DNA of 7,699 bases from Lentisphaeria bacterium. Its GTDB lineage: Bacteria; Verrucomicrobiota; Lentisphaeria; Oligosphaerales; Oligosphaeraceae. Below the pieces are notes generated by a model, which saw nothing but the letters and a program-made list of their open reading frames with translations, was not told where the DNA came from and did no database searches. Below, piece by piece: positions 1-6,469 of the stretch. The position numbers and the translations under genes are program-made. The DNA is taken from the NCBI GenBank assembly GCA_028699735.1, contig JAQVUB010000106.1, forward strand, positions 1 through 7,699. Direction: 5' to 3'. Within the stretch, counting starts at the first letter, position 1. Every line of letters starts with the position of its first letter.

Positions 1-909
1 CCAGTCAATCAGATCACGCATGGTTGCACCGGCTGGAAAACCCGGGAAACGGTAGCCGCCTTTCAGATTCTGCAGGGAGATCAAGCCGTTTTCCCCAGCC
101 AGTTCTAGCAGGACTTTGGGCTTCAGGTCGGGATACCATGTTCGCACACTTTCGAGGTCTCCGCTGTAGAGCAGATAATCATGCGCCAGCAGCGGCATGG
201 ACAATGACCATTCCGTCGGCCAGGTGGGATACTCAAAAAGCCGTTCGATCGTCTTCCGGGCAATTTCATAATGATCGTCGCAGCAAAAATAGCCCAGCTG
301 ATTGATGTAGGCATCCCCCTCATATGCCTGGCGCTCGCGGTTGCCATCGACAAAAATGCCGAACACATTGCTGGCTTTCATCGTATACTTGCAAAAATCC
401 CAGACCTGATTAAGCACCTCATCCGAACAGGAGAAATCCGCCGCATCATCCCGGAACGGGCCAAACAACGCCTGCTGACGAACGCAGATATCCCCCTTGC
501 AACCGCGCACTTCAGCATAACGGAACGGGGCGATTTCGGGTTCCACCGTCAAGGTGCCTTCGCAGTATCCCGGATGCGTCATCGTCATTTGGTACGAATG
601 TCTGCCCGGCTGGATATCCAGGGTCTGTTCCTGGTAGATTCGCGATCCGCCCGGATCCTGTTCGATGCGCCCGTTTCTGCAAACTTCACCGACCGCAACC
701 TGAATGCTCTGCGCCTCCGCAGAATCAATCTCCAACTGCAAACGCCCAAACGCATGCCGGCCAAAATCAGCAAATAAAGTATCCGGAGCCGGTTGAGTCT
801 GTTCCCTTGGGATAATCATCTGTTCCTGCATATCGATATCTGCTCTGCCTTCCTCTTCAATGCTAAACTCTAAAGCTTTCAACCCTGCCTGACATTGCGG
901 TTGATTCAT
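1..909 (-). CDS. Alpha-L-rhamnosidase-like glycoside hydrolase (GH78), C-terminus cut by the window edge
   Basis: The frame is open for 303 codons from ATG at 909 to the left edge, so the C-terminal part is missing. Residues about 43-145 resemble the beta-sandwich that precedes the GH78 catalytic domain (ADFGRHAFGRLQLEI, later FRYAEVRG). The six-hairpin (alpha/alpha)6 catalytic domain begins near 155. It shows D188-G-N-R-E-R193, which matches the conserved acidic GH78 active-site segment, then EGDA at 197-200 and WPTEW at 230-234. Family members release terminal alpha-L-rhamnose from glycans or glycosides by inversion; the exact substrate here is unknown. No signal peptide is seen with this start, suggesting a cytoplasmic enzyme. 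The start is uncertain: only GGA three bases before ATG serves as a ribosome-binding site, and the frame stays open upstream to a TAA at 1036-1038, so a non-ATG start could add up to about 40 residues. It is on the same strand as the DUF4091 gene but separated from it by 503 bases. Confidence 0.85.
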   Translation of the reverse strand, partial: MNQPQCQAGLKALEFSIEEEGRADIDMQEQMIIPREQTQPAPDTLFADFGRHAFGRLQLEIDSAEAQSIQVAVGEVCRNGRIEQDPGGSRIYQEQTLDIQPGRHSYQMTMTHPGYCEGTLTVEPEIAPFRYAEVRGCKGDICVRQQALFGPFRDDAADFSCSDEVLNQVWDFCKYTMKASNVFGIFVDGNRERQAYEGDAYINQLGYFCCDDHYEIARKTIERLFEYPTWPTEWSLSMPLLAHDYLLYSGDLESVRTWYPDLKPKVLLELAGENGLISLQNLKGGYRFPGFPAGATMRDLIDW

Positions 910-980
910 TTTTCCGAAACTCAACCTGACAATGGAAACTCGAAAAAAAATCCTGGATTCCGGCAAAGTTACCAGCAAAC

Positions 981-1009
981 AAGATAATCCTCGTTCTTCA
1001 TGAGTGCAA
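981..1009 (-). promoter_or_regulatory. Possible sigma70-like promoter for the GH78 gene
   Basis: On the minus strand TTGCAC (1004-1009) and TATCTT (981-986) are 17 bases apart, with 3/6 and 4/6 matches to consensus. This would start transcription about 65 bases before the ATG at 909. The match is weak and other AT-rich pairs nearby could be proposed, so this is only a candidate. If real, it would let GH78 be expressed independently of the upstream genes. Confidence 0.2.
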
Positions 1010-1044
1010 TAAAAAACCGCAAAAATTCTACGCCGTTAAAACGT

Positions 1045-1293
1045 TATAGCTAGACCCCATCCAAAAAGGGTTTTTAACCACGAAAGGCACGAAAAAGCAC
1101 GAATTTTTTTTAGAGTTTGGTTGGTGAGTTGATCGTAACCCTCAGAAATTTTGTTGTATTGCAAGCCAAAGGCATCAAAAGGCAAATTTTGGCGATGAAG
1201 TATCAGGTTTGGACATCAGCTTCCCTACAAAATGTTCGTGCTTTTTCGTGCCTTTCGTGGTTAAAAAACCTTTTTGGACGCCCTCTATCTATA
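1045..1293. repeat. MITE-like inverted-repeat element with CACGAA-rich arms
   Basis: The left arm 1045-1103 and the reverse complement of 1235-1293 are both 59 bases and match at 53 positions. The inner 33 bases (1071-1103 against 1235-1267) are identical. Each arm carries three CACGAA units (CCACGAAAGG, CACGAAAAAG, CACGAA). The outer ends begin TATAG(C/A)TAGA on both sides, and mismatches cluster just inside them. The 131-base interior (1104-1234) has no convincing reading frame. This build, long terminal inverted repeats around a short non-coding core, fits a MITE or other non-autonomous palindromic repeat. I see no clear target-site duplication next to 1045 and 1293, so mobility is not shown. 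Transcribed on either strand, the arms could fold into a long stem. Confidence 0.75.
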
Positions 1294-1412
1294 GGTCAAA
1301 TTCTCCCTCCGGTCCCCTGCACCAGGCCTCGACTGTTCTGTCGTGGGCGCCCAAATGCCCATCACAACCGGGACGGTTGCCCCACTTTTTAAAACCTGCT
1401 CCATGTCCCCTA

Positions 1413-4313
1413 TCAATTGCCGGGCTGAATCTGCATTCTCGATTCCGAAAGGGCCCGCAGCAACTTCCCTTTCCAGGTCTCCATTTCCACGGGATTACTT
1501 TTCTCCATCAGACCGTTGAGCACATCCGGTTCCACCAAGGCCCTCGCTTCCTGACTGGAGGATTTCTTTGCCAGGTTGAGATAATACATATCCTCAAGCC
1601 CTTCCCTGAGAGCCTCAAAGCGCATGGTGGGAACAGGGCCATGGTCACTATGATGAACAAGGAACATTCCACGCATGACCTTGTCCTCACGGCTATCGTA
1701 ATTATTACCCCGCCAGGAGTTCAAAGTCCAGAGAAAAATTCCTGATGCCCCGGTTAGATATTCCCTTATGCCACGGAAGCGAAAATAGCCGTGATAATCC
1801 TCAACCGTACCCCCTATGCTGCACATGTAAGGAGAAAATGGTTTCCCGCTTTCCTGAATGATCTTCATAACTTGAGGGGCTGTCGAATTCATCGTGAGCA
1901 GGTATTCCAGCGGAATCCAGTAGTCAACACTGTTCTTGAGAACTTCAAAATCATCCACTACACTCCAGTTGGCCATGGTCTGATGGACTCGAAAACCGTT
2001 CTTATGGGCAATTTCCGCAGCGATCAAAACTTCCGGCAAATCCGCGCTGCGGGGTTCATCCCAGACCGGGACCCAAAAGCGCTTGAAGTCAATGCCGTAC
2101 TTTTGCAGGAAAGCGCTCCAGCGAACCATGGCAAGCTCGAAAATTTCCCGCGTTCCGGGATCCTTCAGCGTATGCGGGAGACCGGCTTTCTGCAGGCGTT
2201 GCATCAGGACTGCCCAGACACCATAATGATAGGACCAGTCCAACCCGCTGGCCATCAGGGCCTCTTCGTTGAAAAGATAGTCCTCAGCCTTCTCTGACAC
2301 GTAAACCTTGCCATTTTCGATCTTAACAGCCTGATTGAAGGGATCAGCAACATGTATGATGTTCACATGGTATTCCTGCAGGCGCTTGATCCAGCGGTCA
2401 AACTGCCCCTTTGTAAATTCCGGGCGTCCCACATGGTAGCGCTGTCCGGCCACATACGGGCCGTACAGATAGAAGTCCAATGGCAGACGGGCTGGCATGG
2501 TTAACCCCAGAACTTCAGCCACGACTTTGATGCTTCGCTGAGGCACATCGCAATTGATGGGAATAAGGGTGAACCCCCATTCGTAGAGTCCAGGAGGCAG
2601 TCTGGTCATGAAGTCCAGATACAGGGCGGCGACGTCATTGCCGGGAACAGAAATCACAGAACACTCATTCAGACCGGACACGATCTCGAAGGAGACTTGC
2701 TTGCTTAACGCCCGATATGGAAGCACTTCCTTGAAAGCCAGCAACTCGGAATAATGCTGCCCGCTGCCTTTCACTTCCCATTCCGGCTCCAAACGGTAAC
2801 GGAGGTTTTCACTGCTGTCATTGACCAGAACAATGGGAACCCCCTCACGGTCATTCCGAGCCAGGGTGATATGGATGGTCTCCGTCTCGGCAACCTCTTC
2901 CACCGGCTCAAAATCGGAAAAGATGGCGGTTAAGAAAGGCGTACGGTAAATACGAACCCCCTTCGACACGCCTCCCCCTGCAGGTTTGGCGTTCCCCTTT
3001 GCAGCTGGAGGAATGGACACAAAGCCGGCTGTTGCCATCGTCATTGGCACGGCAAATGAACTGCTGGGACGCCAGCTCTGAAGTTCGTAGGTACCCTGAG
3101 TAACGCCAGCGCGGGCTTCTCGACAGAAATTCAGCCTGAACCATGCATCCGCTCCTGGCTGAATACCGAGAGAATGCAAGGGAATTGCCAGCTCCACTTC
3201 ATACCCCTTTGCGGAAATTTTTGCCCCATATGTAATTCCCTCGCAGTTCCAGAGCGGTGATTTGTTTCGGGAATCATACAAGGCTCCATTGGCATTGACG
3301 ATAAACTGAAATACATTGGCCGAATTGCTCAAACTGTCTGTGATGAAAACCTCAATGCAGTCATCCATCCACAGGCTCTCATCCCTGCCTTGGAAACGAC
3401 GCTTCAACTGATCGGGTGCGCCAGTCTGACAATCAAAATGCAACTTCAGCACTCCATTTTCATAGGAAGTTGTAAAGACCGTGGGGCATTCAGGTTTGCC
3501 GGTTCCATCCGCCTTGCCCATTTCCAGTTCGTAATGCTTTGTCAAATCCAAATAAAATGCGTCTGAACTCTCTGCACTGCCAGCACCTTCCCTTGCATCT
3601 GGTTTCCGCACTCTGGAAAGATTGCGCTGGCCATAAAACCGGCTGACAAGGTTTTCGATAAATGGTGAAACCGGATAGCGATGAACGCTCGTTGCATAAT
3701 TATAAATCAAAGTGCCACCGCCTGAAATATCGCTTTTTATCAGAGCCAGAAGAAAATTCTCCTCCCCGGCAATGAAAAGCTGCTGCCAACTTTCAGGACA
3801 CTCCACTCCCATATGACCATTCGCAGCAATCTTAAAGTCTTTGTTCGGACTGGCCGGCCAGGCCGTTGCAAAATCAGGAGCTAATCGTCCGGATAAGGTC
3901 GTGCGCTCCTGCCCAAAACCTTTGTAGTCCCCCGGCAGCTCCACTCCAAAATCACGGAAGGCAGCAAAGAGGTTCTTGGGACGGTTCGTCATCCAGGTCC
4001 AGGAAGGGACAGACAGATAAAAACCGCCGCCACGTTGAAAAAGACGAGCGACAGCCTGGCGCACGGAGGCATCCGCAAATACTGCGTTGGCGCAATCCGT
4101 ACCCGCCATAAACAGTACCAGCTGCGAACCGTCAATCGCTTCGCAAAGAGGCAAAGCCTCCTCACGCTTCAATTCTGATTTGAAATCAAACTCCTTGACG
4201 AGCAGCCCAAACTGAGACAATTTCATCTCTCCAGAACGCCCTATAACCGTCAGAATCGGAGCACCCGATGAGAAAAGACATACGAACAACCATAGTAGAA
4301 ATTGAATTTTCAC
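1413..4313 (-). CDS. Secreted multidomain DUF4091 (GH123-like) protein with a CBM9-like domain
   Basis: The protein has 966 residues. Residues 1 to about 18 are a likely signal peptide (lysine at 2, then FLLWLFVCLF), so export is expected. Residues about 30-230 look like a GATase1/ThuA-like alpha/beta fold (LVLFMAG at 66, QRGGGFYLSVP at 93) ending with SGGGTLIYNY. Residues about 250-433 resemble CBM9/DOMON-like sugar-binding domains (WMDDCIEVFI at 315, YEVELAIPL at 371). A Pro/Ala/Gly-rich linker follows at 434-450. Residues about 455-600 are a beta-rich segment, and 605-915 are the DUF4091 region, with the closing motif RFEALREGLEDMYYL at 898-912. WDEP at 751-754 offers an adjacent Asp-Glu pair (D752, E753), as used by GH123 hexosaminidases in substrate-assisted cleavage. 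By inference it is a glycan-active enzyme; substrate unknown. The start is GTG, preceded by AGGG at 8-base spacing. It follows the prepilin gene by 54 bases, probably in one transcript. Confidence 0.85.
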   Translation of the reverse strand: MKIQFLLWLFVCLFSSGAPILTVIGRSGEMKLSQFGLLVKEFDFKSELKREEALPLCEAIDGSQLVLFMAGTDCANAVFADASVRQAVARLFQRGGGFYLSVPSWTWMTNRPKNLFAAFRDFGVELPGDYKGFGQERTTLSGRLAPDFATAWPASPNKDFKIAANGHMGVECPESWQQLFIAGEENFLLALIKSDISGGGTLIYNYATSVHRYPVSPFIENLVSRFYGQRNLSRVRKPDAREGAGSAESSDAFYLDLTKHYELEMGKADGTGKPECPTVFTTSYENGVLKLHFDCQTGAPDQLKRRFQGRDESLWMDDCIEVFITDSLSNSANVFQFIVNANGALYDSRNKSPLWNCEGITYGAKISAKGYEVELAIPLHSLGIQPGADAWFRLNFCREARAGVTQGTYELQSWRPSSSFAVPMTMATAGFVSIPPAAKGNAKPAGGGVSKGVRIYRTPFLTAIFSDFEPVEEVAETETIHITLARNDREGVPIVLVNDSSENLRYRLEPEWEVKGSGQHYSELLAFKEVLPYRALSKQVSFEIVSGLNECSVISVPGNDVAALYLDFMTRLPPGLYEWGFTLIPINCDVPQRSIKVVAEVLGLTMPARLPLDFYLYGPYVAGQRYHVGRPEFTKGQFDRWIKRLQEYHVNIIHVADPFNQAVKIENGKVYVSEKAEDYLFNEEALMASGLDWSYHYGVWAVLMQRLQKAGLPHTLKDPGTREIFELAMVRWSAFLQKYGIDFKRFWVPVWDEPRSADLPEVLIAAEIAHKNGFRVHQTMANWSVVDDFEVLKNSVDYWIPLEYLLTMNSTAPQVMKIIQESGKPFSPYMCSIGGTVEDYHGYFRFRGIREYLTGASGIFLWTLNSWRGNNYDSREDKVMRGMFLVHHSDHGPVPTMRFEALREGLEDMYYLNLAKKSSSQEARALVEPDVLNGLMEKSNPVEMETWKGKLLRALSESRMQIQPGN

Positions 4314-4365
4314 TGTATTAACCCTGTTGTATTATTGGCCGATGTTCACTGTATTGACCCTGTTG
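4309..4365 (-). repeat. Direct repeat duplicating a ribosome-binding site and start codon
   Basis: Bases 4309-4329 and 4345-4365 match at 20 of 21 positions, offset by 36 bases; similarity fades after the core. On the minus strand both copies read CAACAGGG, then (T/C)AATACAGTGAA. The copy at 4309-4329 holds the ribosome-binding site and GTG of the DUF4091 gene. The copy at 4345-4365 could start translation at GTG 4347-4349 and would stop after five codons (V/M-N-I-G-Q, TAA at 4332-4334). This lies in the 54-base gap after the prepilin stop codon. Confidence 0.8.
4311..4325 (-). promoter_or_regulatory. Ribosome-binding site and GTG start of the DUF4091 gene
   Basis: On the minus strand AGGG (4322-4325) lies 8 bases before GTG (4311-4313). 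The following codons encode a signal-peptide-like run, which supports this start. The site is unusual because the same sequence, AGGG and GTG included, recurs 36 bases upstream. Confidence 0.6.
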
Positions 4366-4367
4366 GA

Positions 4368-5192
4368 TCACTTGCTGAATCCAGTGATGGAATCGGGCGG
4401 ATAATCTGCATTGGCCGGTATAAGGGAGTTGCGGTGACCGCCCAGGCGGCCAATCTGCTCGACGTGACCGTCCAGAAAAAGGACATTGCAGCTTTTGTTA
4501 TGTCGGTCGTCTGGGACCCCCATGCCGTTGTTGGCACTTGGAGTCTTGGTACAGATTCCTATACAGAACCTGCCCTGGTTGTTGTGATCGACCGAATCCA
4601 TCATGTAGTATTTTATACCCGCGTTTTTTACCTGGGCAAAGTTCGCCATTCGTAGGGTCGAACCCGTGCGGGGAAGCACAAATCTTGCTCCGTTGGTTAT
4701 ACCATAATCCACAGCGCCATAGTACATCAGCGTGTACTTGCTGTTTCTCTTAGGCAGGCTGGGACAAAAGTAAATGTCGGCAGCCCCGCTGACAGTTTCG
4801 CCCTGGCCAGGCTGCCAGTATCTTGGCATATAGCCATAACAATTCAATACCTGGTAAAACGCTGACTTGTAGCTGGCACTATTGCCAAAAGTCTGATCGT
4901 CTGGAAGTGCATTGCCGTACAATCCATTGAGCGTATCCGGAATGATATAATCTCCATTGTCTTCCGAATATAGCATGCAGCCAATGTTGATACCCTTAAG
5001 ATTATTGACACAGGTTATCGCTCTGGCCTTCTCACGCGCCTTGCTTAAGGCCGGCAAAAGCATCGAAGCAAGAATTGCAATGATCGCAATCACTACAAGC
5101 AACTCGATTAATGTGAATGAACGTAATACCAACATACTCGCACCGGCCCGGCCGCCTTTCTTACATACCTCTTGACCTCTTGATCTTTGCAT
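4368..5192 (-). CDS. Prepilin/pseudopilin-like protein, type II secretion or type IV pilin type, with H-X9-DG motif
   Basis: The protein has 274 residues from ATG at 5192. This start is chosen because AAAGGA lies 6 bases upstream; an in-frame TTG at 5222 would add 10 residues but has no such site. Residues 26-48 are the class III signal and N-terminal helix, beginning FTLIELLVVIAIIAILASML, with Glu at mature position 5 (E30). The prepilin-peptidase cut should fall before F26, where position -1 is Ser25 instead of the usual Gly. The leader is long (25 residues, basic); an internal Met20 would give a 6-residue leader. Residues 49-274 form a globular beta-rich domain with four cysteines around 94-200 and a terminal H231-X9-D241-G242 motif, the mark of a prepilin family abundant in Lentisphaerota and Planctomycetes. 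Family members are thought to sit at the envelope; their task in these loci is unknown. It lies 60 bases after the regulator and 54 bases before the DUF4091 gene. Confidence 0.9.
   Translation of the reverse strand: MQRSRGQEVCKKGGRAGASMLVLRSFTLIELLVVIAIIAILASMLLPALSKAREKARAITCVNNLKGINIGCMLYSEDNGDYIIPDTLNGLYGNALPDDQTFGNSASYKSAFYQVLNCYGYMPRYWQPGQGETVSGAADIYFCPSLPKRNSKYTLMYYGAVDYGITNGARFVLPRTGSTLRMANFAQVKNAGIKYYMMDSVDHNNQGRFCIGICTKTPSANNGMGVPDDRHNKSCNVLFLDGHVEQIGRLGGHRNSLIPANADYPPDSITGFSK
5167..5182 (-). repeat. Tandem 8-base duplication in the prepilin leader
   Basis: On the minus strand CAAGAGGT occurs twice in tandem (5175-5182 and 5167-5174), preceded by the related CAAAGAT. It encodes part of the RGQEV stretch in the leader at residues 5-9. 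The unit is not a multiple of three, so gain or loss of one copy would shift the frame before the mature pilin sequence. Confidence 0.7.
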
Positions 5193-5198
5193 TTTTTG

Positions 5199-5204
5199 TC
5201 CTTT
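5199..5204 (-). promoter_or_regulatory. Ribosome-binding site that decides the prepilin start
   Basis: AAAGGA on the minus strand is followed by six bases (CAAAAA) and ATG at 5190-5192. It is the strongest Shine-Dalgarno-like site of the minus-strand genes here, and it rules in favour of the ATG over the TTG at 5222, which lies upstream of it. Confidence 0.65.
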
Positions 5205-5252
5205 CTTTTTGATAAGAACCAAGGAAAATTACAGTTGGCGTATTGAAACTCT

Positions 5253-6323
5253 CTATTGGACCAATGTTTTGCCGGTACTTTGCCGAACAATCAGCTCCGG
5301 TTGCAGAATGTGTTGATTCAGAGGAATATCGCTGCTCTGACAAAAAAGGATCTTGCAAACACAGTCGAACAGCATCTGCCCCATTTCGATGGATCTTTCG
5401 GAAAAGGTGCTCACTGGCGGATACAATATGCGAGTATATCGCTGATTGTCAAAGCCAAGCACAGCCAGATCCCCAGGAATGTTTTTTCCGTGTTTTACAG
5501 CATAGGCATAGACGCTGACCGCTATCAGGTCAGTCACAGCAAAAATCGCCGTGATTTCAGGATCGACCTTCATCAACTGTTCAACCCAGGGAAGATATTG
5601 ATCTTCGGTCACAGTATCGGGTATATCGACAAAGGAAAATGCCAGTTCGGGATGCTCGGAGGCATATTGCCGGGCGCCATCCAGACGCAGCTTCATACAA
5701 TGCTGCGGATATTGCGACTGCGTGACCAGCATCCCTATGTGATGATGCCCGCAAGTTTCAGCCAAATATGACAAGGCCGTATATCCCGCCTGAACATTGT
5801 CATTGGAAACATAATGATATCGGGAATTCATCCGGTTCAGTAAAATCAAATGATCCGCAGCAACATACCCTGAAAGCTCCTTCACCAACTCCTCTGAAAG
5901 CGTATCAACCAGAATCAGAACATCCGGACGAAAACCACATTCCTTCAATTGATCGAGCGAAACAAACAGATGAAAACTGCCATACACCGAACTGACCAGA
6001 GTATTCAACTCATCCAACACTGCCCCGTAAAACGTATTGTGAACTCTTTCCATCGAAGCATAGACCGCAATCTTGCGCCGAAACAACGGATTGCCGTCTG
6101 CTTTCGGATTGACAGAAACGCACTTGCCCTGTTTCCCATCGACCAAATCACTGTCACGAAGCTGAGACAACACGCGCTTCACCGTCGCACTGCATACATC
6201 AAACTCCCGTGATAAACAGGAAATCGATGGCAGAGACTCCGGATAAGCACCTTCACGAATCCGCGAGCGCAACTCCTCAACAATCCGTAAATAAGGAATG
6301 GAATGAACCTTCGAAGTTTTCAT
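5253..6323 (-). CDS. Transcriptional regulator: GntR-type winged helix joined to a LacI/GalR-type sugar-binding domain
   Basis: The protein has 356 residues. Residues 9-72 form a GntR-type winged helix: YLRIVEELRSRIREGAYPE, then the helix-turn-helix at about 32-51 (LPSISCLSREFDVCSATVKR) and the wing GKQGKCVSV. Residues 84-350 are a periplasmic-binding-protein-like effector domain of LacI/GalR type, with DNVQAGYTALSYLAETCGHHHIGML at about 175-199 in family style, AIFAVTDLIAVSVYAYA at 259-275, IPGDLAVLGFDN at 282-293 and the closing PELIVRQST at 342-350. Such GntR/LacI hybrids bind a sugar and DNA; AraR of Bacillus has the same build. The ligand here is unknown. The ATG fits the family N-terminus, but only GGA two bases upstream supports it. 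It heads the minus-strand gene set, so it probably controls the prepilin and glycosidase genes and itself. Confidence 0.9.
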   Translation of the reverse strand: MKTSKVHSIPYLRIVEELRSRIREGAYPESLPSISCLSREFDVCSATVKRVLSQLRDSDLVDGKQGKCVSVNPKADGNPLFRRKIAVYASMERVHNTFYGAVLDELNTLVSSVYGSFHLFVSLDQLKECGFRPDVLILVDTLSEELVKELSGYVAADHLILLNRMNSRYHYVSNDNVQAGYTALSYLAETCGHHHIGMLVTQSQYPQHCMKLRLDGARQYASEHPELAFSFVDIPDTVTEDQYLPWVEQLMKVDPEITAIFAVTDLIAVSVYAYAVKHGKNIPGDLAVLGFDNQRYTRILYPPVSTFSERSIEMGQMLFDCVCKILFCQSSDIPLNQHILQPELIVRQSTGKTLVQ

Positions 6324-6367
6324 AATCCATTGAATGTTAATGACAAAACTTGGTTAGCTATGTTATA

Positions 6368-6395
6368 AATTTAACCCCCGCACAAGGTTTGTCAA
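6368..6395 (-). promoter_or_regulatory. Sigma70-like promoter of the regulator (and probably the downstream genes)
   Basis: On the minus strand there is a perfect -35 box TTGACA (6390-6395), a 16-base spacer, and TAAATT (6368-6373, 4/6 to consensus). Transcription would begin about 40 bases before the ATG at 6323. A loose inverted repeat, GGTTA at 6352-6356 and TAACC at 6372-6376, flanks and touches the -10 region and is a weak candidate operator for self-regulation. Confidence 0.55.
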
Positions 6396-6469
6396 GCCGA
6401 ATTTTTATTTTTTCCAAAATCCTGCGGTTTTCAGTGTTATACGTCAAGTGAAGCTGGGTGGAAATGGTA

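Larger units (their letters stand above)
910..1412. other. 503-base intergenic region between the GH78 and DUF4091 genes
   Basis: I see no convincing gene here; short open frames lack ribosome-binding sites and family signatures. The middle is filled by the inverted-repeat element at 1045-1293. The part next to GH78 (910-1044) is AT-rich, with an A8 run at 943-950, and may hold the GH78 promoter. The part next to the DUF4091 stop (1294-1412) is GC-richer and shows only a small 6-base-stem hairpin at 1365-1379 without a T tract. Confidence 0.7.

Noticed and set aside
271..777. 168-codon open frame on the plus strand
   Set aside because: It runs antisense inside the GH78 gene, whose minus-strand frame carries clear family motifs; the plus frame has none.
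1045..1293. A CRISPR array or a complete insertion sequence
   Set aside because: The units are inverted arms rather than spaced direct repeats with unique spacers, and the 131-base core cannot hold a transposase.
1365..1379. Small hairpin CAACCG-GGA-CGGTTG after the DUF4091 gene as a rho-independent terminator
   Set aside because: The stem is only 6 bases and no T run follows on the minus strand, so a terminator call is not supported.
1209..1745. 178-codon plus-strand open frame crossing the repeat element and the end of the DUF4091 gene
   Set aside because: Composition is Pro/His-rich and unlike a protein family; it overlaps the inverted repeat arm and a well-supported antisense gene.
5190..5222. 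TTG at 5222 as the prepilin start
   Set aside because: The Shine-Dalgarno-like AAAGGA lies after it and is correctly spaced for the ATG at 5192 instead.
5256..5771. 171-codon plus-strand open frame
   Set aside because: It is antisense to the regulator gene and has no ribosome-binding site or recognisable domain.
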